Notes: generated by a model not told the origin, from the letters alone. Shown: positions 41,719-51,592, counted from the stretch's first letter. The stretch: 64,000 nt of DNA from Dyadobacter linearis (GCF_907165045.1 NZ_CAJRAU010000007.1:186001-250000); one strand, 5' to 3'. Made by a program: numbers and translations.

Positions 41719-44700
41719 ATGACCAAACGGACGTTTACTTTCTCTCTTTGTTTAATTTCCTTCCTCACTTTTTTGACGTTTACCTATCAGAAAATTCGCA
41801 GCAAGACCACCACAGACCTGGTGATTATCGATGAATCACTTCAAGATTACCGCACACTGGCAGCTGGCCTCGCTCCCGGCTCGCAGGTGATCTACGTTGC
41901 CAATAGTCCGGAAGGTTTTGAAGAACTTGAACAACAACTGGCCTCTCACGGAAAAGCCGAGCGCGTGCACATTATGACCCACGGTACGGAAGGTAATTTT
42001 ATTCTCGGGCAAACCCAGCTCAATGGTGCCAATATCCGCGAGCACGAACGCTTCTGGCAAAGCCTTGGGAACGTACTCGTAGCCGGCAAATCCAACCTGC
42101 TGCTTTACAGCTGCCAACTTACTGCCACCCGTGAAGGAGAAGGTTTCGTGCAGCGCCTGCATAAAATGCTTGGTGTGCCCGTGGCCGCTTCCAACGATCA
42201 GACCGGTTCGGAACGCCGTGGTGGCGACTGGGACCTGGAATATGTTGCCGGGAAAATAATTAAAAAGCACATATTGAATCTATTGGACTTCAAGGGCCTG
42301 CTTGTGCCCACCTTCGCGCAGCTGACCGGCGGTTCAAGCCCCTTCAATGCTATGACGATTTTCACTGACAACCAGCTGATCTACGGGGATTTTGACGCTG
42401 ATGGGGATATTGATATTCATTTATACCCCGGAGGAAATGTTAACCAATTCTGGCAAAACAATGGCAGCGGATCATTCGCAAGGGTAACCGGAGCTGCGGA
42501 CCCTTTTGAGAAGATCAACGAAAACGCGGTCTTTTATGCCGCTTCGAATGCATTTGTGGCAGACTGGGACAATGACGGCGACGATGATATCTACGTCCCG
42601 AGGCGCAATGGCAATACAGAGAAAAACTTTTACTACCGCAACGACAACGGAAAATATGAATTGCTCAGCGGAGATTCGAGCCCGTTTAACGGCATTAATA
42701 TAAGCGGAGATAATCAGCTGATTTTTGGTGATTTTGATGTTGACGGGGATATTGATTTGCATAGCTACCCAGGTAGCCAACTTGATAACGAGTTCTGGCG
42801 AAACAATGGCAGCGGCGCGTTCAGCAAGGTGACCGGCACGGAAAATCCGTTCGATGGCCTGGCCGGAAAAGCGGCTTTTTCGAGTGCGCAGTTTGCCTAC
42901 GTGGCAGATTGGGACAATGATGGGGATGTTGATATTCTAGTGAGCCAGATCGGCGGTACTTCGGTGAGGAACTACTACCGCAATGATGCTGGCGTTTATT
43001 CACAGCAGACCGAAGGGGCCAATCCGTTTAATGGGATGGTAATAGCCAGTGACAACCAGATTATTTTCGGCGACTTTGATGCAGACGGTGATATCGACCT
43101 GCATACTTCCGACGGCTCGGAAACGCTTGTTTTCCACAGGAACAATGGCAGCGGCGTGTTTACACAGGTTGCAGGCTCCGGAAACCCTTTCAATAGTCTG
43201 CCTAACTCCGGCGCTTTTTACAATAATTCGCTAAGATCTTTCGTCGCCGACTGGGATAATGATGGTGATGTGGATGTGTTCACTACCAACTACGACGGCG
43301 CAAACCAGAAATATTTCTTCCGGCAGAATGACGCTCCTCCCCGGATTACTGCTACCAGCCCCGCCAACACCGCAACAGGTATTTCCGTGAGCAGCGACAT
43401 TTCGTTTACATTTGACCGGGCGGTTACCGGTGCAGCAGGCAAGTACATACAGATCCGGCGATTGTTTGACAATGCCGTCTTTGCCACCATTGAAGCGAAC
43501 AGTGCACAGGTGACCGGCAGTGGCTCAAATACCATTACGATCAATCCGGCAACTGACCTGGAGGGCGGCAGGGCCTATTATGTTGTAATTGACAAAGCCG
43601 CATTTTTCGATACTGAGGGTCGTATTTTCGCGGGTGTGGGTAGTGATGCTACCTGGCTGAGATTTACCACTGGCATACCTGTCGTTGCGCCAACTGTGAC
43701 CACGGCTTCGGCGAGTGAAATTGCACTCACTACCGCAAATGTCGGTGGTGAAGTGACGGCCGATGGCGGCGCGGCCGTAACGGAGCGTGGTATTGTGTGG
43801 GGCACTTCAACAGCGCCTACTACGGCGTCCAATAAAGTGGCGATCGGTTCCGGGACAGGTAGTTTCAGTACCACCGTGACCGGGCTTCCGGCGGGTACGC
43901 GGGTCTATTTGCGTGCATATGCCATCAATTCTCAAGGGACTTCCTATGGTAGTGAGATCGATTTTTACACGCAAACGAGTGTAACGTCCATTACCCGGCA
44001 GTCTGCCAATCCTACCAGTGATGCTGCTGTCACCTACCAGGTTGTCTTTGCGCAGAGCGTCACCATTGAAGACGCTTCTGTGTTCTCACTGTCGACCAGC
44101 GGCGTTTCGGGCGCATCTGTTTCCGGAGTTTCCGGTTCAGGCACAACCTATGATGTTACTGTAAATACCGGCAGCGGTAATGGAACAGTCAAACTGGAAG
44201 TTACTGGCCTGACCAGCACAACACCGAATCTAAATGCGGCATTCACCACAGCAAGTGCCTATACTGTCTACAAAGTTTCAAATGCCGGCGATTATTACAG
44301 GGCCGCCGCGGCAAATGGCACGTGGACCACACCGGGCGATTGGCAGTCCTCTCAGGACAACAGCTTCTGGATTGCCGCAACATCTTCGCCGGGTGCCGAG
44401 GCAATTGAAACGATTATTGCGAGCGGGCAAAGCATGCGGATTCCGAATGGAACAAATTTGGATATCAGCAACCTTGCGGTGAGCGGCGAGTTGTACGCCG
44501 GGGATTCCGAGTTGCAGATAGGCGGAAGCTTTGACAATAGCGGCATAATTCGGGGAAATGCCACATTCTATTATTCATCATTTTCAAATTCCGGTACCCT
44601 CGCTCCTGGTGAATCACCCGGCATTTTGCGTTTCACAAATAACCTGGACAACGCCGGCACAATGCTGATGGAGATTGGTGGTACAACAGCCGGTACCGGA

Positions 44701-45450
44701 TACGACCAGATAGAGGCCGCTGGATTTTCCGCAGGGGGAAATTTGTCAGTGTCATTCATTAACGGTTTCACTCCTCTCCTGGGTAATGCTTTCGTGTTGA
44801 TAAATGCGTCCGAGATTGCTGGAACATTCGAAACACTTACATTGCCCGACATTGCGCCGCTCGTTTGGGAAACGAAGTATTCAGATGGTCAATTCATAAT
44901 AAGAGCTGTGAATGACCCCATGCCCGTTACCCTCATCAATTTCAAAGCTTCAAAGAGCGAATCGGCGGTAGATCTTGTCTGGAATACTTCCAGCGAGGTG
45001 AACAACAGCCATTTTGAGATTCAGCGCAGTGCAGAAGGGAAGGTTTGGGAAAACATCGGCACCGTCGACAGACTTGACGATAACCTGGTAATCCGCCGCT
45101 ACCGGTTCACTGATGCAATGCCACTGCTATCCGAAAACTTCTACCGCCTCCGCATGGTAGATAACGACGGTACTTTCGCATTCAGTGAGATCGAGCACGT
45201 GCGCTTTGCCGACAACAAAACGCCGATCAGGAGCTATCCAAACCCGGTTACAGACAAGATTTTCCTGGATGCCGCAAATATTGAAAGCATCACGTCGGTG
45301 GAGATCTATTCCGCTTCCGGAGCCCTGCATTATTCGGGTACATATACCCGCGCGGGTATTGATGTGAAAACATTTCCCGCTGGCATTTTTATAGTAAGAA
45401 CGACAAGTTCGAATCGCGAAGTGTCGACTTCCCATTTCGCCAAATACTGA
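41719..45450 (+). CDS. Large T9SS-secreted protein: DUF4347, VCBS repeats, Ig-like domains
   Basis: 1243 residues from the ATG at 41719, chosen because a signal/anchor segment follows (MTKRTFTFSLCLISFLTFLT); a GTG 23 codons upstream gives a less plausible start. Residues ~33-190 are DUF4347 (LVIIDESLQDY, VHIMTHGTEGNFILGQTQLN, LLLYSCQLTATREGEGFVQ), usually found at the N-terminus of giant exoproteins. Next come six VCBS/FG-GAP loops (DFDADGDID, DWDNDGDDD and variants, ~210-530), a Big_5-type Ig domain (~540-660), fibronectin-like and Ig-like domains (~660-860), a beta-helix-like part, and a type A T9SS sorting domain (~1160-1243, SYPNPVTDKIFLD). Calcium-binding, surface-exposed or released; adhesion is the likely role. 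Confidence 0.88.
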   Translation: MTKRTFTFSLCLISFLTFLTFTYQKIRSKTTTDLVIIDESLQDYRTLAAGLAPGSQVIYVANSPEGFEELEQQLASHGKAERVHIMTHGTEGNFILGQTQLNGANIREHERFWQSLGNVLVAGKSNLLLYSCQLTATREGEGFVQRLHKMLGVPVAASNDQTGSERRGGDWDLEYVAGKIIKKHILNLLDFKGLLVPTFAQLTGGSSPFNAMTIFTDNQLIYGDFDADGDIDIHLYPGGNVNQFWQNNGSGSFARVTGAADPFEKINENAVFYAASNAFVADWDNDGDDDIYVPRRNGNTEKNFYYRNDNGKYELLSGDSSPFNGINISGDNQLIFGDFDVDGDIDLHSYPGSQLDNEFWRNNGSGAFSKVTGTENPFDGLAGKAAFSSAQFAYVADWDNDGDVDILVSQIGGTSVRNYYRNDAGVYSQQTEGANPFNGMVIASDNQIIFGDFDADGDIDLHTSDGSETLVFHRNNGSGVFTQVAGSGNPFNSLPNSGAFYNNSLRSFVADWDNDGDVDVFTTNYDGANQKYFFRQNDAPPRITATSPANTATGISVSSDISFTFDRAVTGAAGKYIQIRRLFDNAVFATIEANSAQVTGSGSNTITINPATDLEGGRAYYVVIDKAAFFDTEGRIFAGVGSDATWLRFTTGIPVVAPTVTTASASEIALTTANVGGEVTADGGAAVTERGIVWGTSTAPTTASNKVAIGSGTGSFSTTVTGLPAGTRVYLRAYAINSQGTSYGSEIDFYTQTSVTSITRQSANPTSDAAVTYQVVFAQSVTIEDASVFSLSTSGVSGASVSGVSGSGTTYDVTVNTGSGNGTVKLEVTGLTSTTPNLNAAFTTASAYTVYKVSNAGDYYRAAAANGTWTTPGDWQSSQDNSFWIAATSSPGAEAIETIIASGQSMRIPNGTNLDISNLAVSGELYAGDSELQIGGSFDNSGIIRGNATFYYSSFSNSGTLAPGESPGILRFTNNLDNAGTMLMEIGGTTAGTGYDQIEAAGFSAGGNLSVSFINGFTPLLGNAFVLINASEIAGTFETLTLPDIAPLVWETKYSDGQFIIRAVNDPMPVTLINFKASKSESAVDLVWNTSSEVNNSHFEIQRSAEGKVWENIGTVDRLDDNLVIRRYRFTDAMPLLSENFYRLRMVDNDGTFAFSEIEHVRFADNKTPIRSYPNPVTDKIFLDAANIESITSVEIYSASGALHYSGTYTRAGIDVKTFPAGIFIVRTTSSNREVSTSHFAKY

Positions 45451-45470
45451 TAAAACTTCTTTTTCATTTT

Positions 45471-45513
45471 TAGTAATCCCAGCGTAGATATCTTATCTGC
45501 GCTGGGATTACTA
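45471..45513. terminator. Twenty-pair hairpin after the DUF4347 gene
   Basis: Arms 45471-45490 and 45494-45513 are complementary over 20 positions with one G-T pair and a 3-base loop (TCT). It is 20 bp after the stop. No T-run follows on the plus strand, so it may act as an RNA 3'-end stabiliser or as a factor-assisted terminator. Confidence 0.6.
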
Positions 45514-45651
45514 TGTATTCACCAATCTCATTTTAATACTTTTTAATACTTCTTTACATACGTTAAAAGTTCGGGTGGTTTCGCACATATACCTTTGTTG
45601 TCATCAAAGTGTAAGTGCACTTCGATTAAATTATTTACACAATCTTTTAAA

Positions 45652-46866
45652 ATGAACACTCAACTTTTAAAAATGAAAACGCAACTTTTGAAATCAGTAA
45701 GTGCATGTCTTATTGTAAGCACAGTATTATTTTCAACTTCTTGTAAAGAAGATCAAATTCTACAAGAGAGTCAGGTAGAACAAAATATCAGGGACGATAG
45801 TAATGCAAAGCTTCTGGGTACAAAACTGGATAAATTTGTATTTGCACAAAAAATCGAAGATTATCTTTATAATGTTGGATTCGGCTATTCAATTTATGTA
45901 GAGGGAGAAGAAATATTTAAAGGAAATGGAGGTGAAGGTTTTGCAAGAAAAGGCTTTGAAGTCGGCGGAGCTAAACCGCACGGGGCTTCCGTCAGGCAAG
46001 AAACGCTTGCAGCTACACAGTTCGTAACAGCGCTTGCAGTACTTAAAACTTTAAGGAAATACAATATCTCAGTCAAAGCGAAGGTGTGGCCTTACTTACC
46101 AAAAGGCTGGGTTCCCAGCCAAAAGTTTAAATCGCTGAGCTTCGAGCAATTGCTCGCTCACAAAACAGGATTAAGCAATGTTTTCGCGCCGAATAAGATC
46201 AAATTAGTTGTAGAGGGTAAAATTGATAATGCCCCTCTTATTGGGAATGCTGATATTAATTACAGTCTGCTCGGGATTATTACTCCATTTGTTGAAGCGG
46301 TTGAATTGAGCAAAAAGGGAAATGCAACCAGATTGAATCTGCTTAATAAGGTCCCGATGGCGTTTAATACCTATGCAAATGCGTTTGGGGAAATTGTTCT
46401 GGCCAATGTGTTCGTACCAGCAGGACTTCCTTACGCCAATAGAGTTTCCTGGAGTGCCTGGAATGAGAGCGGTCCGATAAATGCATCTCTTGCAACGCAG
46501 GGATATCCCGCACTGAAAGGCGATGCTCCCGGACTTGATAAAGCTGAGGTTGTTGCACATGCAGGGGCAACGGGATTATATCTGAGTGCGTCCGAATTTG
46601 CAAAAATTCAGTCAGCAGCTTCTCAATTCAAGATAGTTAGTTCAGACGATTTGAAACTAATGAAAGATAGCCTTTTAGGCTTTACCGGAAAAATTAATGG
46701 CGGAGCGGGTACTTACTATTACAAAACTGATTCAGGACTCAATTGCGAAACAATGATCATGGATTTTGGCAAAGTTCAGGTTTGTATATTGGCCAATTCA
46801 ACACAAAATGATTTTGTTCAAAACCCTGCTGCTATTGCCAAGTTATTTGATCAATCATTACATTAA
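45652..46866 (+). CDS. Beta-lactamase-fold (serine hydrolase family) lipoprotein lacking catalytic residues
   Basis: 404 residues with a lipoprotein signal (VLFSTSC, Cys31). The frame follows the class C beta-lactamase/penicillin-binding pattern: the helix that normally starts SxxK aligns as A120-A-T-Q123 before FVTALAVLKTL, and then come KSLSFEQLLAHKTGLSN and NYSLLGI, matching the LLxHTSGL and YxLLG blocks. The nucleophile Ser and its Lys are thus Ala and Gln, and the YxN motif reads NAD in NADINYS, so hydrolysis by the usual mechanism is not expected. The open frame and conserved fold suggest a binding protein. ATGs at 45652 and 45673 lie in a 21-bp tandem duplication (MNTQLLK/MKTQLLK); 45595 would add 19 polar residues. 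Confidence 0.75.
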   Translation: MNTQLLKMKTQLLKSVSACLIVSTVLFSTSCKEDQILQESQVEQNIRDDSNAKLLGTKLDKFVFAQKIEDYLYNVGFGYSIYVEGEEIFKGNGGEGFARKGFEVGGAKPHGASVRQETLAATQFVTALAVLKTLRKYNISVKAKVWPYLPKGWVPSQKFKSLSFEQLLAHKTGLSNVFAPNKIKLVVEGKIDNAPLIGNADINYSLLGIITPFVEAVELSKKGNATRLNLLNKVPMAFNTYANAFGEIVLANVFVPAGLPYANRVSWSAWNESGPINASLATQGYPALKGDAPGLDKAEVVAHAGATGLYLSASEFAKIQSAASQFKIVSSDDLKLMKDSLLGFTGKINGGAGTYYYKTDSGLNCETMIMDFGKVQVCILANSTQNDFVQNPAAIAKLFDQSLH

Positions 46867-46988
46867 ATAAACTTAAAATTAATACTATCGGAACCACTGG
46901 ATCAATACGTGCAATTACATTGCCAGTTGGTTTCGATATTAAATGAACACATAAATTAATTCAACAATAATTTAATCAATTCAACACA

Positions 46989-47774
46989 ATGAAAAAGAAC
47001 ATGACATTAATCGGGTTATCAAAATATGCAGGATTGGCTTGTATCGTATTGTTAAGTGCTTGCAATAACGATCACGAACCGGACGCAGAAATTCCGGGAA
47101 CTTATAAGGTAGTGACGGGCAGCGGGGACATTAATGCAAAGCTCGCCGAATTCAGGACTTTACTTGGCGATCCGCTGAATACTACGCCCAATCAGCCCGC
47201 GGTTGGCAGGCGCGAAATCAACTGGGACGGTGTTCCTGACAATCTTACAAATACGGATACATTTCCGGGAGATTTTTTCAACAGCACAGATCCCGGGGCT
47301 CCTGCCGGCAGAAAGCGGGGCGCCGTTTTATCAACTCCCGGACAGGGTTTGCGTGTGAGCAACAACGATTTTACCGATGTTCTTACAGGGGATGCCAATC
47401 ATTTTAACGCTTTTAGTCCGGCACGTACATTCGCAGCCGTTGGAAGCAACAAAATGGATGTTACCTTCAAAGTCCCGGGAACAGCGACCGATGCTTCTGT
47501 GAAGGGTTTCGGGGTTATATTTTCAGACGTTAACCTGGAAAATTATACTACAGTTGAATTTTACGACGGAGATAAAAGTCTGGGCCAGTTTAAAGCTCCG
47601 GTAAAAACGGACGAAAACGGATTTTCTTTCCTCGGTGTAGCCTTCACAGATGCCAAAGTAACGAGAGTGAGAATTACTTCCGGCACCGCAGCGATCGGGA
47701 AGGCTACCTATAATGCGCCGAACGATCAGGTGATTATGGACGATTTCTTTTACAGCGAGCCGCTGGCGCAATAG
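46989..47774 (+). CDS. Conserved lipoprotein of unknown function
   Basis: 261 residues, lipoprotein signal ending LLSAC (Cys25). After a short linker the protein is a single beta-rich domain: a block REINWDGVPDNLTN (~77-90), FPGDFFNSTDPGAPAGRKRG, then NKMDVTFKVPG and a jelly-roll-like C-terminus (VEFYDGDKSLGQFKAP ... VIMDDFFYSEP). It resembles extracellular proteins that carry an 'INWDGVPD...F' block and a carbohydrate-binding-like sandwich, but I cannot name a family with an assigned role. It lies 122 bp after the beta-lactamase-fold gene and is convergent with map (4-bp gap). Confidence 0.75.
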   Translation: MKKNMTLIGLSKYAGLACIVLLSACNNDHEPDAEIPGTYKVVTGSGDINAKLAEFRTLLGDPLNTTPNQPAVGRREINWDGVPDNLTNTDTFPGDFFNSTDPGAPAGRKRGAVLSTPGQGLRVSNNDFTDVLTGDANHFNAFSPARTFAAVGSNKMDVTFKVPGTATDASVKGFGVIFSDVNLENYTTVEFYDGDKSLGQFKAPVKTDENGFSFLGVAFTDAKVTRVRITSGTAAIGKATYNAPNDQVIMDDFFYSEPLAQ

Positions 47775-47777
47775 GAG

Positions 47778-48542
47778 TTACCTGAATATCTCATTCATTT
47801 CCGTTAATATCAACGGCGCCTTATCAGTCACAACAATTGTATGTTCGTGCTGAGCCATAAAGCCACCTTTATTTCCCACCATCGTCCAGCCATCGTTGAG
47901 TTCGGTTGCGAAGGATGAGGTTGTGGAAATAAAGGTTTCAATGGCTACAACCGAATTCTTCTTAAACCGTCTCTGATCAGATTTATTTTTATAGTTCAAA
48001 AGTTCGTTGGGCTGCTCGTGAAGAGCTCTGCCGATACCGTGGCCTGCCAGATTTCTGATCACTTTGAAGCCGCGTTTCTTAGCCTCCGATTCCATTAAAT
48101 GACCAATATCCGCTATTCTCACACCGCCTCTGATACTATTGATCGTCTTGATCAGAATCTCTTTCGATGCATTCACGAGCTTCTGGTGCTGATTAATATC
48201 CTGTCCGAGCACGAAAGAGCCTCCGTTATCTGCCCAAAATCCATCCAGCTCGGCTGAAACATCGACGTTAATTAAATCTCCTTCTTTTAGTATCCTTTTA
48301 TCCGAAGGTACACCGTGGCAAAATTCGTTGTTGACACTAATGCACGTCCATCCCGGAAAACCATAAGTGGAGTGGGGGGCTGATTTCGCTCCGAATTCAG
48401 CCAGTATTTTTGCTCCGAATTCATCAAGTTCTTTGGTCGTCATTCCAGGCTGAGCGTGCTGTATCATTTTCTTCAAAGTATATGCTACCGCCTCACTCGC
48501 TTTTTGCATTCCTGACAAATCTGACTCTTTCGTAATTGACAT
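47778..48542 (-). CDS. map: Type I methionine aminopeptidase
   Basis: 254 residues from the ATG at 48542 (MSITKESDLSGMQKASEAVA). The frame continues 20 codons up, but those residues are not MetAP-like. The five metal ligands of the pita-bread fold are visible: two Asp in NVDVSAELDGFWADNGGSF, His in NLAGHGIGRALHE, Glu in VAIETFIST and Glu in MAQHEHTIVV. The enzyme removes the initiator Met from nascent proteins in the cytoplasm. The gene is monocistronic and away from the ribosomal-protein operon where the housekeeping copy normally sits in Bacteroidetes, so it may be a second MetAP. It has neither the N-terminal zinc-finger nor SH3-binding extension. Confidence 0.95.
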   Translation of the reverse strand: MSITKESDLSGMQKASEAVAYTLKKMIQHAQPGMTTKELDEFGAKILAEFGAKSAPHSTYGFPGWTCISVNNEFCHGVPSDKRILKEGDLINVDVSAELDGFWADNGGSFVLGQDINQHQKLVNASKEILIKTINSIRGGVRIADIGHLMESEAKKRGFKVIRNLAGHGIGRALHEQPNELLNYKNKSDQRRFKKNSVVAIETFISTTSSFATELNDGWTMVGNKGGFMAQHEHTIVVTDKAPLILTEMNEIFR

Positions 48543-48696
48543 ATATTCCCGTTGTTTATTGAAATGCTGCACCGTGATATACTGGCACCAGTTAGCGAAC
48601 ACCAGATATAGCTCTTTGGTTTTGCAAAATACAAAGGTTCCGTTTTTGATTACAACTAATTTTATGTCCTAACGGTCTTCCGAAAAAAGCTGTGTT

Positions 48697-49008
48697 ATGA
48701 AAAATTTGTTATACTTACTACTTGCGCTATTGTTAGGTTGCAAAGATCGCCCCGCGGAACCAGATGAATACCAGGGTGTAATCACTGGATATATGGTAAT
48801 CGACAACTGGGCCAAAGGATGCGGCAGTGGCGGACTTGCAATCGATATTAAAGGCAATACCTATCTGGTCACTAATTCAGTCGCAGACACTTTCGAAGAC
48901 CCGAATGCCTGGCCCGTTCCGGTTTGGGTACGCTACAAACCAGCACCTGCCGACTCTTGTACCGGCTCTAAAAACCGAATTGAAATACTGTCGATCCGCA
49001 AGCAGTAG
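48697..49008 (+). CDS. Small lipoprotein
   Basis: 103 residues with a short lipoprotein signal (LLALLLGC, Cys15). The mature part contains GVITGYMVIDNWAKGCGSGG and ends VRYKPAPADSCTGSKNRIEI, consistent with a small beta-barrel or OB-like domain with one possible disulphide. No named family. It is transcribed divergently from map and precedes the TonB receptor by 105 bp. Confidence 0.7.
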   Translation: MKNLLYLLLALLLGCKDRPAEPDEYQGVITGYMVIDNWAKGCGSGGLAIDIKGNTYLVTNSVADTFEDPNAWPVPVWVRYKPAPADSCTGSKNRIEILSIRKQ

Positions 49009-49113
49009 GTTCAGGCCGCATTTAAATCTCTCTTAATTTTTCGAATAGTTAGGAAGTGTTCTCTTGGCAAAATACATTTGCGCATCAATTTGTATTCTGT
49101 CTAAATAAGTTTA

Positions 49114-51537
49114 ATGAAACCGCTTCTATCTATCTGTATTTGCCTCCTTTTATCAGCCCAATGCTTTGCGCAGACGGGAAAACTGAAAGGAATTGTAGTT
49201 GACAACGCCAAAAGCGGCCTTCCGGGTGTCAATGTAATGATCAAAAATACCAGCGCCGGGTCCCAGACCAACGAATCGGGTTACTTCGAAATATCCAATA
49301 TTAATGACGGTGATTTCGTATTGTCCATTTCTTCGGTGGGGTTTAAGACCAAAGAAGTGCGCTTCACGATTGCTCAGAATGAAGTGGATCTGCAAACGAT
49401 CACCCTGTATGCGGGCGACGAGATCTTGCGGGAAGTGGTGATCGAAGGCGAGCGGGAGAATAAATTTTCCAGAAGTAAAACAGCTTATGTTTCCAAACTG
49501 CCGCTGCGCGATTCCGAAAATACGCAGGTTTACAGCACGATTACCAATTATCTGCTAAAATCCCAGATCATCACCAACTTCGATGATGCATTGAAAAACG
49601 CAACCGGAGTGGAAAACCTGTGGACTTCTACCGGCCGCGGCGGCGACGGCGCTGGCTACTTTTCACTGCGCGGATTCGCAATTCAGCCCAAGCTGGTGAA
49701 TGGACTGCCTGGTTTGACCAATGGAACGATCAATCCTGCCAATATCGAGCGGATCGAAGTATTGAAAGGACCGTCCGCGACATTGTTTGGAAATGCTGTA
49801 AGTTCTTATGGCGGACTGATCAACGTGGTTACTAAAAAGCCTTACGTCGGAACCGGCGGAGAGCTTTCTTATACAACAGGTTCTTTTGGATTAAATCAGA
49901 TTACAGGGGATTTTAATACTGCCTTAAACAAAGAGAAAAACCTGTATTTCCGGTTGAATACCTCTTACGCCACTGAGCGCAGCTTTCAGGATGCGGGTTT
50001 TAGAAAGTCGTTTTTCGTAGCGCCTTCGCTTTCTTATAAAGTGAACAATAACCTGTCATTTTCTTTCTACGGCGAGATTACGCAGGCCGAGCAAACCAAT
50101 CCGATGTTCCTGTTCCTGAACAGAAGTGCGCCCACGGATGCCAGAAACATCAAAGACCTTAATTACAACAACAAGCTTTCGTTTACCAGCAATGACCTGA
50201 CATTGCAAAACCCTACCCAGAATTACCGCGTAGAAATGGACTACAAATTGTCGGATACGTGGGAATCGCAGACACTGATCTCAAAAAGCGCCACTTCGAC
50301 GAAAGGATACTATTCCTATCTGTTTGATTACGGCATATTAGGGAACGATACTTATTCGAGGTTTTTGAACAAACAAAATGAATATACCGGTACTTCTGAT
50401 ATTCAACAGAATTTCATCGGCGATTTCAGGCTGGGTTCGTTGAGAAACCGCGTTGTGATCGGGCTGGACTATTTTTCAGCTACTTCAACCAGCAATGGAA
50501 CGGGTTATGCTTTTTACGGAAATGTAACGCCTGAGGGTGGGGCAAATGGGGATAATCCTTTTACGCCTGATGAGGTTGAAACTACGGCTTACCCGCTTTC
50601 TACCGCCGCTGTGGATGCCGTTTTGGCGACTCAACCTGTTTCTAATGCAAAGTCGAAATTCAATATTTACAGCGCTTATGCTTCGGACGTTTTGAATTTA
50701 ACCAATAACCTGTCCGTTATGCTGGGCCTTCGCCTGGACCATTTTGATAATGTCGGTGACGTGGCAACTGCTGCCGACGACTATAACCAAACCACTTTGT
50801 CGCCTAAATTCGGGATATTATACCAGCCGGTTATCGACAAGGTTTCGATTTTTGCCAACTATCAGAACGGTTTTACAAATGTAGCGCCGGCACTTGTAGG
50901 GAATCCGGAAGACGGACCCCAAACGATCAAAACTTTCAGGCCGGAACAGGCAAACCAGATCGAGTTTGGTATTAAAACGAATATCATTAAAAACAGGCTG
51001 AATGCGACGATCAGCTATTACGATATCCGCGTCAAAGATCAGGTTATCTCAGACCCTGCGTCCCCTTTTAACAAAATCCAGGGAGGCGAAATTTATAGTA
51101 AAGGTTTTGAGATTGAATTGAATGCAAATCCAGCCAACGGGTTGAATATCAGAGCAGGATATAGCAACAACGATAGCAAGACAACCAGGTCGGACAATAC
51201 CGAAATTTTGAACAGACGTCCACTCGACGCCGGCTCAAAACATACTTACAATGCCTGGGCAAACTACGAGGTACCGGGCGGCAAATTACAGGGATTCGGG
51301 ATCGGCGCAGGCTTTAATGGTGCAAGTGAAAGGTTTGCGATAAACTATGCATCTACCGGCAACTTCATGCTCCCGGCTTACACAGTAGCCAATGCATCCC
51401 TCTTTTACCAGGCCGAGAACTACCGCATCGGTGTAAAGCTGAACAATGCATTTAACAAAGAATACTACAAAGGCTGGTCAACGATCGCCCCACAAACGCC
51501 GCGGGCATTGATTGCGAACATTACTTATAGTTTTTGA
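49114..51537 (+). CDS. TonB-dependent siderophore-type receptor
   Basis: 807 residues. Signal peptide (~1-19, CLLLSAQCFAQ), a CarboxypepD_reg-like domain (~22-105, LKGIVVDNAKSGLPGVNVMI), a plug domain (~140-250, SLRGFAIQPKLVNGLPG, IERIEVLKGPSATLFGN, GGLINVVTKKP) and a 22-strand-type barrel ending with a terminal aromatic (ALIANITYSF). The plug and the 'ATLFGNAVSSYGGLINVVTKKP' block (quoted in parts) are those of ferric-siderophore receptors; no SusD partner is adjacent, arguing against glycan uptake. No Fur-type operator or partner transporter is visible. A TACATTTG sequence at 49073-49080 could be the -7 promoter element. A terminator follows at 51561-51592. Confidence 0.93.
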   Translation: MKPLLSICICLLLSAQCFAQTGKLKGIVVDNAKSGLPGVNVMIKNTSAGSQTNESGYFEISNINDGDFVLSISSVGFKTKEVRFTIAQNEVDLQTITLYAGDEILREVVIEGERENKFSRSKTAYVSKLPLRDSENTQVYSTITNYLLKSQIITNFDDALKNATGVENLWTSTGRGGDGAGYFSLRGFAIQPKLVNGLPGLTNGTINPANIERIEVLKGPSATLFGNAVSSYGGLINVVTKKPYVGTGGELSYTTGSFGLNQITGDFNTALNKEKNLYFRLNTSYATERSFQDAGFRKSFFVAPSLSYKVNNNLSFSFYGEITQAEQTNPMFLFLNRSAPTDARNIKDLNYNNKLSFTSNDLTLQNPTQNYRVEMDYKLSDTWESQTLISKSATSTKGYYSYLFDYGILGNDTYSRFLNKQNEYTGTSDIQQNFIGDFRLGSLRNRVVIGLDYFSATSTSNGTGYAFYGNVTPEGGANGDNPFTPDEVETTAYPLSTAAVDAVLATQPVSNAKSKFNIYSAYASDVLNLTNNLSVMLGLRLDHFDNVGDVATAADDYNQTTLSPKFGILYQPVIDKVSIFANYQNGFTNVAPALVGNPEDGPQTIKTFRPEQANQIEFGIKTNIIKNRLNATISYYDIRVKDQVISDPASPFNKIQGGEIYSKGFEIELNANPANGLNIRAGYSNNDSKTTRSDNTEILNRRPLDAGSKHTYNAWANYEVPGGKLQGFGIGAGFNGASERFAINYASTGNFMLPAYTVANASLFYQAENYRIGVKLNNAFNKEYYKGWSTIAPQTPRALIANITYSF

Positions 51538-51560
51538 GCAGTTAATAGAGCTTGCGTTGA

Positions 51561-51592
51561 AGGTCAGGGGATTTGTTTCCTCTGGCCTTTTT
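51561..51592 (+). terminator. Intrinsic terminator after the TonB receptor
   Basis: Eleven-pair stem (51561-51571 with 51578-51588, two G-T pairs) followed by six T after the CC. Plus-strand polarity; the next gene is convergent. Confidence 0.75.
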
